A stretch of DNA of 52,317 nt from Tyzzerella sp. (GCA_017465565.1 JAFTWA010000048.1:1-52317), one strand, 5' to 3'. Shown: positions 10,876 to 20,580, counted from the stretch's first letter. Numbers and translations are program-made. Notes: generated by a model from the sequence alone, not told the origin.

Positions 10876-11005
10876 TGTGGATAACTTTATAAACATTCCA
10901 AAATATGATAAAATCAACAAAAAATTAAAATAAAAAAATTATATCCACATGTTATCCACATTAAATCAACAAGTTATCAACAGTTTGTGGAAAAAATGTG
11001 GATAA
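10876..11005. other. oriC part 2: DnaA boxes and A/T-rich tract upstream of dnaA
   Basis: Perfect boxes are at 10876-10884, 10952-10960 and 10997-11005. Near-perfect ones are at 10941-10949, 10974-10982 and 10986-10994. Between the first and the rest lies a roughly 50-bp stretch (about 10890-10940) made almost only of A and T, a candidate unwinding element. With the cluster on the other side of dnaA this forms a bipartite origin of the Bacillus type. Which side melts cannot be told from sequence alone. Confidence 0.88.
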
Positions 11006-11033
11006 CTTTCTTGGTAAAATCAACAGTTTTTCC

Positions 11034-11062
11034 TTGACGTAAAAGCTTTTATTTACTATAAT
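11034..11062 (+). promoter_or_regulatory. rpmH operon promoter
   Basis: TTGACG (11034-11039), a 17-bp spacer and perfect TATAAT (11057-11062) lie 74 bp before the rpmH start. It is one of the best promoters in the window and directs the ribosomal protein and RNase P operon away from the origin. Confidence 0.85.
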
Positions 11063-11135
11063 TAGGCGTGGTATGAAAAAAAATTACTTATATTAATATA
11101 TAGGGGTTTGAAAATAATCAAGGAGGTGGATATCA

Positions 11136-11270
11136 ATGAAAATGACATTCCAACCAAAAAAGAGATCTAGATCAAAGGTTCATGGATTTAGAGCAAGAAT
11201 GAGCACACCTGGCGGAAGAAAAGTATTATCAGCTAGAAGAGCAAAAGGAAGAAAAGTATTATCAGCGTAG
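11136..11270 (+). CDS. rpmH: 50S ribosomal protein L34
   Basis: This 44-residue, very basic protein is the L34 component of the large ribosomal subunit. It begins [19 protein letters not shown] and continues with the conserved [31 protein letters not shown], a near-ideal ribosome binding site, sits 8 nt before the ATG. It is in its universal place between dnaA and rnpA and is first in the operon with rnpA, yidD, yidC and jag. Confidence 0.98.
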   Translation: MKMTFQPKKRSRSKVHGFRARMSTPGGRKVLSARRAKGRKVLSA

Positions 11271-11317
11271 GCCGCATATATGTGGCCTTTTCTTCTATAT
11301 AAAAATGGGGAATAGAA

Positions 11318-11647
11318 ATGAAGAATAAGGATTTTCAAATTGTTTATCGAAAAGGCAAATCTTATGCAAATAAGTATTTGGTGATGTATGTGTTAGAAAA
11401 TCATACAGAGGAAAATCGCTTAGGTATTTCGGTTAGTAAAAAAGTAGGAAATAGTGTTATTAGACATCGTATTACAAGACTGATTAGAGAAAGCTATAGA
11501 CTGCAAGAAAGTAAGTTTCAAAATGGATTTGATATTGTAGTAATTGCAAGAACGAATGCAAAAGACAGAACATATCAGGAAATAGAGAGCGCATTAATCC
11601 ATTTGGGAACACTTCATAATATTATACATTCTAAAATGGAGATGTAA
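11318..11647 (+). CDS. rnpA: Ribonuclease P protein component
   Basis: RnpA (109 residues) is the basic protein cofactor of RNase P, which removes tRNA 5' leaders. The family signature RHRITRLIRESYR (about residues 49-61; typical RNxxKRxxRE) forms the RNA-binding RNR helix. The N-terminal F..VYRKGKSYAN and the GISVSKKVGNSV segment are also conserved. The downstream yidD start lies 3 nt beyond the stop, so translation is probably coupled. Confidence 0.95.
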   Translation: MKNKDFQIVYRKGKSYANKYLVMYVLENHTEENRLGISVSKKVGNSVIRHRITRLIRESYRLQESKFQNGFDIVVIARTNAKDRTYQEIESALIHLGTLHNIIHSKMEM

Positions 11648-11650
11648 AAA

Positions 11651-11863
11651 TTGAAAAAAATATTTATAGGACTTATTAAGTTTTATAGAAAATATTTATC
11701 CGGGCTGAAGGCGGCTCCAACTTGTAAATTTATACCAACTTGTTCTGAGTATGGTATACAGGCTATTGAAAAACATGGCGCTATTAAGGGAGGGCTTCTT
11801 ACAGTGTGGAGAATTTTACGTTGTAATCCTTTTTCGAAAGGTGGGTATGATCCTGTACCTTAA
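11651..11863 (+). CDS. yidD: Membrane protein insertion efficiency factor YidD
   Basis: This 70-residue basic protein aids YidC-dependent membrane insertion. It shows the family pattern [10 protein letters not shown], then [19 protein letters not shown] and a C-terminal [18 protein letters not shown] with three conserved cysteines. The start codon is TTG, supported by the conserved [16 protein letters not shown]-terminus and by tight spacing after rnpA. Confidence 0.95.
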   Translation: MKKIFIGLIKFYRKYLSGLKAAPTCKFIPTCSEYGIQAIEKHGAIKGGLLTVWRILRCNPFSKGGYDPVP

Positions 11864-11887
11864 TTAAAAACAAATGGAGGAAAAAGC

Positions 11888-13144
11888 ATGGGAATTTTAT
11901 TAACACAAAGAGACGGTTTAATTATCGGAAACATTGCTAAGCTTTTTGGATTCCTTATGAATGGAATTTTTGAAGTATTAAATAGCATTGGAATCCAAAA
12001 TATTGGTTTATGTATTATCATATTTACAATTATTATTTATATGTTAATGCTTCCTTTAACAATCAAACAACAAAAATTTACAAGAATTTCTGCTGTTATG
12101 AATCCTGAAATTCAAAAGATTCAGAAAAAATATCAGGGTAAAAATGACCAGATATCAATGCAGAGGATGCAGGAAGAAACACAGCTTGTTTATCAGAAGT
12201 ATGGAACTTCTCCAACAGGTGGATGTTTAAGTTCACTTATTCAGCTTCCTTTCTTATTTGCATTGTGGCCAGTAGTTCAGAATATTCCAGCATATGTAAA
12301 TGGAGTAAAAGAAGCATACATGCCATTAGTTGAAAAAATTATGGCAACAGATGGTTTCCAAAAGATTATGGAAGCAATTGGTACAAAAAGTCCAATTAAT
12401 ATTAGTTCATCAGCTTATGATTATTCAAAAGCAAATACAATTATTGACGTATTGTATAAATTCCAAGAAGGTACATGGGATACATTAGCAGAAAAATTTC
12501 CAGATTTAACACAATTAATTAATACGACAGAAGAAAATATTAGAAATTTCAATTATTTCCTTGGAATCAATATTGCAGAAACACCAACTTCTATGATTTC
12601 AACAGGATTTAAGACAGTTTCAATCGGACTTATCATTGCGGCAGTCATGATTCCAGTATTAGCCGGTGCAACACAATGGCTGAATATGAAATTAATGAAT
12701 TCAAGACAGAATCAAAATGATAATAAGAAGAAACAAGAAGAAAATGCAATGGTGCAGCAAATGAATGCAACCATGAAATTCATGCCACTTATGTCAGTAG
12801 TATTATGTTTCTCAATGCCAGTTGGTCTTGGTCTTTACTGGATTACAAGTGCGGTTGTTAGAACGATTCAACAAGTAGTTATCAATAAAGTTCTTGATAA
12901 GAAACCTATTGAACAGCTTGTAGAAGAAAACATTAAAAAAGCTGCGAAAAAGAATGCAAATAAGAAACAAGTAGAATCAAAAAATGTAAGTTACATGGCT
13001 CAGACAAATGCAAGAAGAATTGAAGAGCCAAAGAGAAAAACAACATCTAATAATAATATTGATTCATATAAACCAAATGCAAAACCAGGAAGTTTAGCTG
13101 CAAAAGCAAATATGGTTAGTGATTATAATAAAAATAAGAAATAA
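11888..13144 (+). CDS. yidC: Membrane protein insertase YidC
   Basis: This 418-residue YidC/Oxa1 insertase lacks the large extracytoplasmic domain of Gram-negative YidC, as usual for Gram-positives. The first core transmembrane segment is near residues 30-55, followed by the cytosolic hairpin (QKIQKKYQGKNDQISMQRMQEE), then further segments around 117-135, 235-255 and 295-325. The C-terminal tail beyond residue 340 is strongly basic (KKAAKKNANKKQ) and can contact ribosomes. GGAGG precedes the ATG. Residues 140-230 form a longer loop than in short homologues. Confidence 0.95.
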   Translation: MGILLTQRDGLIIGNIAKLFGFLMNGIFEVLNSIGIQNIGLCIIIFTIIIYMLMLPLTIKQQKFTRISAVMNPEIQKIQKKYQGKNDQISMQRMQEETQLVYQKYGTSPTGGCLSSLIQLPFLFALWPVVQNIPAYVNGVKEAYMPLVEKIMATDGFQKIMEAIGTKSPINISSSAYDYSKANTIIDVLYKFQEGTWDTLAEKFPDLTQLINTTEENIRNFNYFLGINIAETPTSMISTGFKTVSIGLIIAAVMIPVLAGATQWLNMKLMNSRQNQNDNKKKQEENAMVQQMNATMKFMPLMSVVLCFSMPVGLGLYWITSAVVRTIQQVVINKVLDKKPIEQLVEENIKKAAKKNANKKQVESKNVSYMAQTNARRIEEPKRKTTSNNNIDSYKPNAKPGSLAAKANMVSDYNKNKK

Positions 13145-13192
13145 TGAGCTTTCTTATTTATATAGAAGCAAAAGCAAAAAGGAGGGCTTGAA

Positions 13193-13993
13193 ATGAAAGA
13201 CATTAGAGTGTCTGCAAAAACAGTAAATGATGCGATTACTGAAGCAAGTATTCAGCTTGGTGTTGTAAGTACAGAGCTTGGGTATGAAGTAATTGAAAAG
13301 GGAAGCGCTGGATTTTTAGGAATCGGTGCAAAACAAGCAGTTATCAGAGCGTGGAAAAAAGAAGAACAAAAGGTAGCACCTAAAAAAGAGGTGAAAAAAG
13401 AGGCTCCTAAGAAGGTAGAAAAAGTTGAAAAACCTGCTAAAGTTGAGAAAGTAGAGAAAATCGAAAAAGTAGAAAAGGTTGAAGTTAAGGTTGAAGAAGA
13501 AGCTCCTGCAAAGGAAGAAAAATTAGCAGAAGTTCTTCCAGAAACAACAGCTGCATGTGAAAAATTCTTACATGATGTGCTTAAAACAATGGATATGGAA
13601 GTAAAATTAACATCTACAATCGATGAAGATGGTGCTTTAAGTATCAACATGGAAGGTGACAATATGGGAATCCTCATTGGAAAGAGAGGACAAACATTAG
13701 ATTCACTTCAATACTTAACAAACCGTGTAGCAAACAAAATGCAAGATGGTTATGTAAGAGTTAAGTTAGATACTGAAAACTATCGTCAAAGAAGAAAAGA
13801 TACATTGGAAAACTTAGCAAAGAATATTGCCCACAAGGTTAAGAGAACGAAAAAGTCAGTTTCTTTAGAACCAATGAATCCATATGAAAGAAGAATTATT
13901 CATTCAGCACTTCAAGCTGACAAATATGTATCTACACATAGCGAAGGTGAAGAACCATACAGACGCGTTGTGGTAACATTAAGCAGAAAATAA
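13193..13993 (+). CDS. jag: Jag/KhpB RNA-binding protein
   Basis: This 266-residue protein, known as Jag, EloR or KhpB, is an RNA-binding regulator linked to cell elongation. The N-terminal Jag_N domain spans about residues 1-50 (VSAKTVNDAITEASIQLG..KGSAGFLGIGAKQAVI). A highly charged, repetitive Lys/Glu/Val linker follows (about 60-115), then a KH domain with the GKRGQTLDSLQYL loop (about 160-200), and a C-terminal R3H domain (PYERRIIHSAL). The linker is of low complexity and length-variable in the family. It is last in the rpmH operon and is followed by a strong terminator. Confidence 0.93.
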   Translation: MKDIRVSAKTVNDAITEASIQLGVVSTELGYEVIEKGSAGFLGIGAKQAVIRAWKKEEQKVAPKKEVKKEAPKKVEKVEKPAKVEKVEKIEKVEKVEVKVEEEAPAKEEKLAEVLPETTAACEKFLHDVLKTMDMEVKLTSTIDEDGALSINMEGDNMGILIGKRGQTLDSLQYLTNRVANKMQDGYVRVKLDTENYRQRRKDTLENLAKNIAHKVKRTKKSVSLEPMNPYERRIIHSALQADKYVSTHSEGEEPYRRVVVTLSRK

Positions 13994-14000
13994 AAATTAA

Positions 14001-14038
14001 GGCAGCACTTCAGATTTAATTGAAAGTGCTGCTTTTCT
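14001..14038 (+). terminator. Intrinsic terminator after jag
   Basis: GCAGCACTT (14002-14010) pairs with AAGTGCTGC (14024-14032), with TTTTCTTC following. It ends the rpmH-jag operon. The mnmE gene starts 34 nt later. Confidence 0.85.
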
Positions 14039-14071
14039 TCTGTATAATGTAGATATTATGGGAGGTATGTT

Positions 14072-15445
14072 ATGAGAAAGGATACCATTGCTGCTATCGC
14101 CACCGCCATGACTAATTCTGGTATTGGAATTGTAAGAATGAGCGGTGAAGAATCATTAGAAATCATTCAAAAGATTTATAAAGGCAAAAAGGAAAAAGAT
14201 TTTGTAAATATAGATACTCATACGATTCATTATGGTTACATCTTAGATGGCGATGAAACGATTGATGAAGTTCTTGTTATGATTATGAAAGGACCACATA
14301 GTTTTACTGGGGAAAATACAGTAGAAATTAACTGTCATGGTGGTGTTTATGTCGTAAAAAGAATTTTAGAAACGGTAATTAAATATGGAGCGAGGCCTGC
14401 AGAGCCGGGTGAATTTACAAAACGTGCCTTCTTAAATGGTAAGATGGATTTGTCCCAGGCAGAGGCAGTCATCGATATTATTAGTTCAAAAAACGAATAT
14501 GCTCTGAAAAGTTCTGTAAGCCAATTAAAAGGAAATGTGCAGAGAAAAATTAAAGAAATCCGCGAAGAGATTCTTTATCATACAGCATTTATTGAGACAG
14601 CCCTTGATGATCCAGAGCATATTAGTGTGGATGGTTATGGGGAAAAGCTTCATACAGTTGTGGATAACTTACTGGAAGAATTAGACAAACTGTTGAAAAG
14701 TTCGGATAATGGCCGAATTATAAAAGAAGGTATCAAAACAGTTATTGTCGGAAAACCAAATGCAGGAAAATCTTCTTTATTAAATGTATTAGTTGGTGAG
14801 GACCGTGCTATTGTTACTGATATAGCTGGAACTACCCGAGATGTTTTGGAAGAATCAATTCAACTCCATGGTATCAGTTTAAATATTATGGATACTGCTG
14901 GAATCCGTGATACGGAGGATATTGTAGAAAAAATTGGTGTAGATAAAGCAAAAGTATATGCCAATGAGGCAGATTTGGTGATATATGTAGTAGATGCTTC
15001 AAAGGAATTGGATGAAAATGATTTTGAAATTATGGAAATGATTCGCGATAAAAAAGCAGTTATTCTATTGAATAAATCAGATCTTACTACTGTTATTACA
15101 AAAGATATGGTACAATCTCATATTGATAAACCAATTCTCTCCATTTCAGCAAAAGAAGAAAGGGGAATTCGTGAATTAGAAGAAACCTTAAAGGATATGT
15201 TCTTCCACGGCGAGATTTCCTTTAATGATGAGGTTTATATTACGAATATTCGTCATAAAACAGCACTTCAGGATGCTTATGACAGTTTACAAAAAGTAAT
15301 TATGAGTATAGAAAATGATATGCCGGAGGATTTTTATTCCATTGATTTGTTAGATGCATATGAATCACTGGGAAGTATTACTGGCGAAACGATAGGAGAA
15401 GATTTAGTAAATGAAATATTCAGCAAATTCTGTATGGGAAAATAG
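14072..15445 (+). CDS. mnmE: tRNA modification GTPase MnmE
   Basis: MnmE (457 residues) acts with MnmG to install the aminomethyl or carboxymethylaminomethyl group on the wobble uridine of certain tRNAs. The N-terminal folate-binding domain begins [22 protein letters not shown]. The GTPase domain holds [12 protein letters not shown] (G1, about residue 228), DIAGTTRD (G2), DTAGIRDTE (G3) and NKSD (G4). The C-terminus ends FCMGK, matching the family's FC(I/M)GK with its essential cysteine. The 3' end overlaps mnmG by 35 nt in another frame, so the partners are made from one message. Confidence 0.97.
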   Translation: MRKDTIAAIATAMTNSGIGIVRMSGEESLEIIQKIYKGKKEKDFVNIDTHTIHYGYILDGDETIDEVLVMIMKGPHSFTGENTVEINCHGGVYVVKRILETVIKYGARPAEPGEFTKRAFLNGKMDLSQAEAVIDIISSKNEYALKSSVSQLKGNVQRKIKEIREEILYHTAFIETALDDPEHISVDGYGEKLHTVVDNLLEELDKLLKSSDNGRIIKEGIKTVIVGKPNAGKSSLLNVLVGEDRAIVTDIAGTTRDVLEESIQLHGISLNIMDTAGIRDTEDIVEKIGVDKAKVYANEADLVIYVVDASKELDENDFEIMEMIRDKKAVILLNKSDLTTVITKDMVQSHIDKPILSISAKEERGIRELEETLKDMFFHGEISFNDEVYITNIRHKTALQDAYDSLQKVIMSIENDMPEDFYSIDLLDAYESLGSITGETIGEDLVNEIFSKFCMGK

Positions 15446-17372
15446 AGATGAAATAGACGTCGTGGTCGTTGGTGCTGGACATGCTGGATGCGAGGCAGCT
15501 CTTGCCTCTGCCCGTCTTGGATTAAAGACGATTGTTTTTACGGTCAGCGTAGACAGTATCGCTCTCATGCCGTGTAATCCAAATATCGGCGGAAGTTCAA
15601 AGGGACATCTTGTTCGTGAAGTGGATGCACTTGGCGGTGAAATGGGAAAAGTCATTGACCAGACATTTATTCAGTCAAAAATGCTTAATAAGTCCAAGGG
15701 TCCTGCGGTTCATTCCCTTCGCGCCCAGGCTGACAAAGCAAATTATACAAGAACCATGCGTAAAGTATTGGAAAATCAAGAAAATCTGGAAATAAAACAG
15801 GCTGAAATTACAGATATTCTTGTGAAAGACGGAAAAGTGACTGGAGTGCAGACCTATTCAGGTGCGATTTACAGATGTAAAGCGGTAGTTCTCTGTACAG
15901 GTACTTATCTGAAAGCAAGATGTATCTATGGTGAAATCAGCAATGAGACTGGTCCAAATGGACTTCAGGCTGCAAATTATTTAACTGATTCACTCAAAAG
16001 TCTTGGAATTGAAATGTATCGATTTAAAACAGGTACTCCTGCAAGAATCGACAAACGTTCTATCGACTTTTCAAAAATGGAAGAACAATTTGGTGATGAA
16101 AGAGTCGTTCCATTTTCATTCACAACAAATCCAGAGGATGTTCAAATAGAACAGGCATCTTGCTGGTTAACTTATACAAATGAAACAACACATGAAATTA
16201 TTCGTGCAAATCTTGACCGCTCTCCACTTTTCTCAGGAATGATTGAGGGAACAGGTCCTCGCTACTGCCCTTCTATTGAAGATAAAGTAGTAAAATTTGC
16301 AGACAAAAACAAACATCAAGTATTTATTGAACCAGAAGGCTTAGATACAAATGAAATGTACATTGGTGGAATGTCAAGCTCGCTTCCAGAAGATGTTCAA
16401 TATGCAATGTATCGCAGTGTTGCAGGTTTAGAAAATGCAAAAATTGTTAGAAATGCCTATGCTATCGAATATGATTGTATCGATGCAAGACAGCTCTATC
16501 CTACTTTGGAATTTAAGAAAATTGAAGGTTTGTACAGTGGCGGCCAGTTTAATGGAAGTTCTGGTTACGAAGAAGCTGCAGCGCAGGGTCTTGTAGCTGG
16601 TATCAACGCAGCACTTAAGATTTCAGGCCGCGACCAAATCGTAATCGACCGTTCTGAAGGTTATATTGGTGTTCTTATCGATGACCTTGTTACAAAGGAA
16701 AGCCACGAGCCATATCGTATGATGACATCACGTGCAGAATACAGACTTCTTCTTCGTCAGGATAATGCAGACCAACGCCTCACTAAGATTGGACATGATA
16801 TTGGACTTATTTCTGATGAAAGATATCAATACTTATTAGATAAACAAGAAATTATTCTATCTGAGATAGAACGACTAGAACAAACAAATATTGGTGCAAA
16901 TCAGGAAGTACAAGATGTATTAAAACAATACGATAGTACTCCACTTAATTCAGGAACTACACTAGCTGAATTAATCAGAAGACCTGAATTATCTTATGAG
17001 GTCCTTGCTCCAATCGATAAAAACCGAGAAATTATGCACAAATGTGCATGTAAATGCACAAATTATGTTGATAACTCTGAAAAAACTGTGGATAAGTTGT
17101 GCCAGGAGGTTATCGAACAGGTAAATATCAACATTAAATATGATGGATACATCAGACGTCAGCAAAAACAGGTAGAGCAATTTAAAAAGTTAGAAACAAA
17201 GAGAATTCCGGATAATATTGATTATAATATAATCAAGAGCCTTCGTATCGAAGCAGTTCAAAAACTAAATCAGTACCGCCCTATTTCCATTGGACAGGCA
17301 TCTCGTATCTCTGGGGTATCTCCTGCTGACATTTCAGTTCTCCTTGTTTATATGGAGCAGTACGGAAAGTAG
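15411..17372 (+). CDS. mnmG: tRNA uridine-5-carboxymethylaminomethyl modification enzyme MnmG
   Basis: MnmG (GidA, 653 residues) is the FAD-dependent partner of MnmE. The dinucleotide fold starts with [17 protein letters not shown] (about residue 17), and [12 protein letters not shown] and [17 protein letters not shown] are family motifs. The C-terminal helical domain that binds MnmE ends with [18 protein letters not shown]. The ATG at 15411 lies inside mnmE; no other in-frame start exists before the nucleotide motif, so the 35-nt overlap is real. A perfect DnaA box occurs within it at 17087-17095. Seven nt separate its stop from rsmG. Confidence 0.97.
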   Translation: MKYSANSVWENRDEIDVVVVGAGHAGCEAALASARLGLKTIVFTVSVDSIALMPCNPNIGGSSKGHLVREVDALGGEMGKVIDQTFIQSKMLNKSKGPAVHSLRAQADKANYTRTMRKVLENQENLEIKQAEITDILVKDGKVTGVQTYSGAIYRCKAVVLCTGTYLKARCIYGEISNETGPNGLQAANYLTDSLKSLGIEMYRFKTGTPARIDKRSIDFSKMEEQFGDERVVPFSFTTNPEDVQIEQASCWLTYTNETTHEIIRANLDRSPLFSGMIEGTGPRYCPSIEDKVVKFADKNKHQVFIEPEGLDTNEMYIGGMSSSLPEDVQYAMYRSVAGLENAKIVRNAYAIEYDCIDARQLYPTLEFKKIEGLYSGGQFNGSSGYEEAAAQGLVAGINAALKISGRDQIVIDRSEGYIGVLIDDLVTKESHEPYRMMTSRAEYRLLLRQDNADQRLTKIGHDIGLISDERYQYLLDKQEIILSEIERLEQTNIGANQEVQDVLKQYDSTPLNSGTTLAELIRRPELSYEVLAPIDKNREIMHKCACKCTNYVDNSEKTVDKLCQEVIEQVNINIKYDGYIRRQQKQVEQFKKLETKRIPDNIDYNIIKSLRIEAVQKLNQYRPISIGQASRISGVSPADISVLLVYMEQYGK

Positions 17373-17378
17373 GTAGCT

Positions 17379-18092
17379 ATGAGTCAGATATTTGAAAATA
17401 AATTAAAATCACTCAACATTACTTTAACTGAAGAGCAAAAACAACAATTCGTGAAATTCTATGAACTTTTAGTAGAATGGAATAAAGTCATGAATTTGAC
17501 TGGTATTACAGAATACGAAGAAGTCAATGAAAAACATTTTGTAGACAGTTTGGCAATTGTAAAGGCAATTGATATAAATAATGTAGAAACTGTAATTGAT
17601 GTTGGAACTGGTGCTGGTTTTCCAGGAGTTCCACTAAAAATTGCTTTCCCACATTTGAAGGTTGTTTTGTTGGATTCTCTGAATAAAAGAATAAATTTCT
17701 TAAACACAGTAATCAATGAATTAGGATTAACAGATATTAAGACTATTCATGGCCGTGCAGAAGATTTTGCAAAACAAGCTGACTATAGAGAACAATTTGA
17801 CCTCTGCGTATCAAGAGCAGTCGCCAATCTTGCTACTCTTTCAGAATACTGTATTCCATATGTTAAAAAGGACGGAATGTTTGTACCTTACAAATCAGGA
17901 GAAATTGATGAGGAATTAGAGCAATCTAAGAAAGCAGTCCATATACTCGGTGGAAAACTAGAAAATGTAGTAAAATTCCAGTTGCCTGGAACAGAAATTG
18001 GCCGTTCATTTGTAAAAATAAAGAAAGTACAGAATACGGCAAAAAAATATCCGAGAAAAGCAGGATTGCCTGGTAAAGAACCAATATGTTAA
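17379..18092 (+). CDS. rsmG: 16S rRNA (guanine-N7)-methyltransferase RsmG
   Basis: RsmG (GidB, 237 residues) methylates N7 of the conserved G527-equivalent in 16S rRNA using S-adenosylmethionine. The SAM motif is VIDVGTGAGFPGVPLKI (about residues 69-85), followed by LLDSLNKRINFL and the catalytic-region SRAVANLATLSEYC. It is the last gene of the mnmE-mnmG-rsmG unit. Its transcript ends at a hairpin that is also a parS site. Confidence 0.97.
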   Translation: MSQIFENKLKSLNITLTEEQKQQFVKFYELLVEWNKVMNLTGITEYEEVNEKHFVDSLAIVKAIDINNVETVIDVGTGAGFPGVPLKIAFPHLKVVLLDSLNKRINFLNTVINELGLTDIKTIHGRAEDFAKQADYREQFDLCVSRAVANLATLSEYCIPYVKKDGMFVPYKSGEIDEELEQSKKAVHILGGKLENVVKFQLPGTEIGRSFVKIKKVQNTAKKYPRKAGLPGKEPIC

Positions 18093-18095
18093 ATA

Positions 18096-18129
18096 AAAAG
18101 GAAATGTTTCACGTGAAACATTTCCTTTT
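18096..18129. terminator. 34-bp palindrome: rsmG terminator containing parS site 1
   Basis: The stretch is a perfect 34-bp palindrome, with AAAAGGAAA arms on one side and TTTCCTTTT on the other. The core at 18105-18120 is a perfect parS, TGTTTCACGTGAAACA. As RNA it forms a long hairpin with A/U flanks just after the rsmG stop (TAA, 18090-18092). It therefore reads both as an intrinsic terminator and as a ParB nucleation site. Confidence 0.85.
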
Positions 18130-18148
18130 ATATTATATCGATGAGTAA

Positions 18149-18164
18149 TGTTTCACGTGAAACA
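18149..18164. other. parS site 2
   Basis: Exact 16-bp parS palindrome TGTTTCACGTGAAACA, the consensus bound by ParB/Spo0J. It lies 44 bp after site 1. Confidence 0.97.
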
Positions 18165-18196
18165 TTGACATTCTATAAAATGTACAAAAAAAATAA

Positions 18197-18212
18197 TGTT
18201 TCACGTGAAACA
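18197..18212. other. parS site 3
   Basis: A third exact parS palindrome, 48 bp after site 2 and 29 bp before the -10 of the parA promoter. Three sites within 108 bp make this a strong ParB loading centre about 8 kb from oriC. Confidence 0.97.
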
Positions 18213-18237
18213 TTGTGTAGATTATAATCTCGAAAAG

Positions 18238-18246
18238 TGGTATAAT
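18238..18246 (+). promoter_or_regulatory. Predicted extended -10 promoter of parA-parB
   Basis: TGGTATAAT (18238-18246) is an extended -10 element with no good -35. It lies 72 bp before parA and just downstream of parS 3, so ParB spreading could affect transcription (inference). Confidence 0.5.
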
Positions 18247-18318
18247 ATTCAAGCAAGCACTGAAACATAGGTTTTGAGATTGCTACAGTGAATACATTAA
18301 AAAAGGGGTAGTTAGAAA

Positions 18319-19086
18319 ATGGGAAGAATTATAGCCGTTGCCAACCAAAAGGGTGGCGTAGGGAAGACAACTACATCCATTAATTTATCATCATGTTTGG
18401 CTGCGTTGGGTCAAAAAGTATTGTCAATCGATATGGACCCACAGGGAAATATGACAAGTGGCTTAGGAATCGACAAAAACGGGGTGGAGTATACTGTTTA
18501 TGATTTAATTCTTGGAGAAGTTGGCATTGAGGAAGTAATTTGCAAGGAAGCAATCGAAAATCTTGATGTTATGCCAGCAAATGTAGATTTATCAGCTGCT
18601 GAAATTGAGTTGATTGGTGTAGAAAATAAGGAATTTATTGTTCACAATGAGGTGGAAAAGGTCAGAGATAATTATGATTTTATTATTATTGACTGTCCTC
18701 CTTCTTTAAATACGCTTACAATCAATGCTATGACAACTGCAGACACTGTTTTAGTTCCAATTCAGTGTGAATATTATGCCTTGGAAGGTTTAAGCCAGTT
18801 AATTCATACAATTGATTTAGTAAAAGAACGTTTAAATCCTGACTTGGAAATCGAAGGCGTTGTATTTACAATGTATGATGCAAGAACGAATTTATCTTTA
18901 CAGGTAGTAGAAAATGTAAAAGATAACCTAAATCAGACAATTTATAAGACGATTATTCCTAGAAATATTCGTCTTGCTGAGGCACCAAGTCATGGTTTGC
19001 CAATTAATTTATATGATCCAAAGTCTGCGGGAGCAGAGAGTTACATGTTATTAGCGGAAGAGGTAATTAATAAAGGAGAAGAATAA
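18319..19086 (+). CDS. parA: Chromosome partitioning ATPase ParA (Soj)
   Basis: This 255-residue Walker ATPase acts with ParB in origin segregation and, as Soj, can control DnaA. The deviant Walker A with signature lysine is NQKGGVGKTTTSINL (about residues 8-22), with A' motif DMDPQGNMTSGLG and Walker B IIIDCPPSLN. Length is typical of the short chromosomal Soj type without an N-terminal HTH. Its stop overlaps the parB start by 1 nt (TAATG), so the two are translationally coupled. Confidence 0.96.
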   Translation: MGRIIAVANQKGGVGKTTTSINLSSCLAALGQKVLSIDMDPQGNMTSGLGIDKNGVEYTVYDLILGEVGIEEVICKEAIENLDVMPANVDLSAAEIELIGVENKEFIVHNEVEKVRDNYDFIIIDCPPSLNTLTINAMTTADTVLVPIQCEYYALEGLSQLIHTIDLVKERLNPDLEIEGVVFTMYDARTNLSLQVVENVKDNLNQTIYKTIIPRNIRLAEAPSHGLPINLYDPKSAGAESYMLLAEEVINKGEE

Positions 19087-20027
19087 TGGCAGTAAAACGT
19101 GGTGGATTAGGAAAAGGACTCGACACTCTGATTCCTCAGGGGAAAAATATACAAGCTTCTGACAAAAAAGAAAAACAGCCTGTAAAAACAGAAGTAGTTG
19201 AGAAAATAGTAGAAAAAGTGGTAGAAAAGGTAGTTCATGAAGAACAAATGATGAAAATCAACAAGATTGAACCTAATCGTGAACAGCCAAGAAAAAATTT
19301 TGAAGAAGACGCATTATTGGAATTAGCAGATTCTATCAAACAATTTGGTGTATTACAACCACTGCTTGTACAGAAAAAAGATGATTATTATGAAATTATT
19401 GCAGGTGAGAGACGTTGGCGTGCAGCCAAACTAGCTGGACTTAAGGAAGTACCTGTAATTGTAAAAGAGTACACAGAGCAGGAAGCAGTTGAAATTGCTT
19501 TGATTGAAAATATTCAGAGAGAAAACTTAAATCCAATTGAAGAAGCGTTTGCCTATAAGAGACTTCTGACAGAATTTAATTTAAAACAGGATGAAGTTGC
19601 GGAACGCGTATCCAAAAGCCGTACTGCAGTTACAAACTCCATGCGTTTATTAAAACTGGATGAAAAAATCCAGCAAATGGTAATTGATGATATGATTTCT
19701 ACTGGTCATGCAAGAGCATTACTTGCAATCGAAAATTCGGAAGAACAATTACTACTTGCAACAAGAATTTTTGATGAAAAGTTAAGTGTCCGTGATGTAG
19801 AAAATATGATTCGTCAAATGAAGAATCCAAAGGTAAAAAGAGAAAAGAAAGTTGTCGAAAATGATTTTATCTACAGGGATTTAGAAGAAAAGATGAAATC
19901 TGTGATTGGTACAAAGGTAAGTATCAATCAAAAGGCAAAAGGTAAGGGGAAAATTGAAATTGAGTATTATTCGAATGACGAACTCGAACATATATTTGAT
20001 TTATTAATGTCGATTACACATAATTAA
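19086..20027 (+). CDS. parB: Chromosome partitioning protein ParB (Spo0J)
   Basis: ParB (313 residues) binds parS and spreads as a CTP-dependent clamp. The N-terminal KRGGLGKGLDTLI is the ParA-interacting peptide. The ParB/Srx CTP-binding fold includes EPNREQPRKNFEEDAL and GERRWRAAKLAG. The HTH that reads parS is LKQDEVAERVSKSRTAVTNS (about residues 170-189). A Lys/Val/Glu-rich linker lies at residues 30-55. Three perfect sites for it are just upstream of parA. Confidence 0.97.
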   Translation: MAVKRGGLGKGLDTLIPQGKNIQASDKKEKQPVKTEVVEKIVEKVVEKVVHEEQMMKINKIEPNREQPRKNFEEDALLELADSIKQFGVLQPLLVQKKDDYYEIIAGERRWRAAKLAGLKEVPVIVKEYTEQEAVEIALIENIQRENLNPIEEAFAYKRLLTEFNLKQDEVAERVSKSRTAVTNSMRLLKLDEKIQQMVIDDMISTGHARALLAIENSEEQLLLATRIFDEKLSVRDVENMIRQMKNPKVKREKKVVENDFIYRDLEEKMKSVIGTKVSINQKAKGKGKIEIEYYSNDELEHIFDLLMSITHN

Positions 20028-20049
20028 TAGAAAAAAGGGGAAATAATAT

Positions 20050-20580
20050 ATGGAAAGCAAGATATTAACAGCACTTGGAATTGATCCAGGAATTATTTTT
20101 ATCGTTATGCTTGTGCTGATTATCGTCTTATTTGTTTTGGTAATCAATGCAAACATGAAATATGGCAGACTTAAATCTAGCTATAATTCATTTATGAAGG
20201 GGAAAGATGGAAGAACTTTAGAAGACAGTATTTTTGAACGTTTTGATGAATTAGATGAACTTACAGAATTAGCATTAAAAAATAGAGCTTCAATTAAAAA
20301 AATTAACGAAGAAATGTTGTCAAATTTCCAAAAAGTGGGTATTCTTAAATATGATGCATTTCATGAAATGGGTGGTAAGTTAAGTTTTGTACTTACTTTA
20401 TTAGATGGAAATAATAGTGGTTATATTATTAACTCAATGCATAGTCGTGAAGGCTGCTACAATTACATTAAGGAAATTGTAAAGGGTGAAAGCTACATCG
20501 AACTTTCAGAGGAAGAAGCAGAATCACTTGACAGAGCTATTTATCAAGAAACATTGGGTCTTGATTTGGAAAAAAAGTAA
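20050..20580 (+). CDS. DUF4446 family membrane-anchored protein
   Basis: This 176-residue protein matches the DUF4446 family of clostridial proteins of unknown role. It has a single N-terminal transmembrane segment (about residues 14-35, IIFIVMLVLIIVLFVLVI), then a coiled segment, then the conserved VGILKYDAFHEMGGKLSFVLTLLDGNNSGYII core. It follows parB by 22 nt and precedes serS, and is likely co-transcribed with parAB. The position beside partition genes is common in Clostridia, but function cannot be inferred. Confidence 0.85.
   Translation: MESKILTALGIDPGIIFIVMLVLIIVLFVLVINANMKYGRLKSSYNSFMKGKDGRTLEDSIFERFDELDELTELALKNRASIKKINEEMLSNFQKVGILKYDAFHEMGGKLSFVLTLLDGNNSGYIINSMHSREGCYNYIKEIVKGESYIELSEEEAESLDRAIYQETLGLDLEKK

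Noticed and set aside
13252-13677. 141-codon minus-strand open frame opposite jag
   Set aside because: It mirrors the Lys/Glu-rich linker and KH region of jag, is full of Ser/Thr/Phe, and has no ribosome site.
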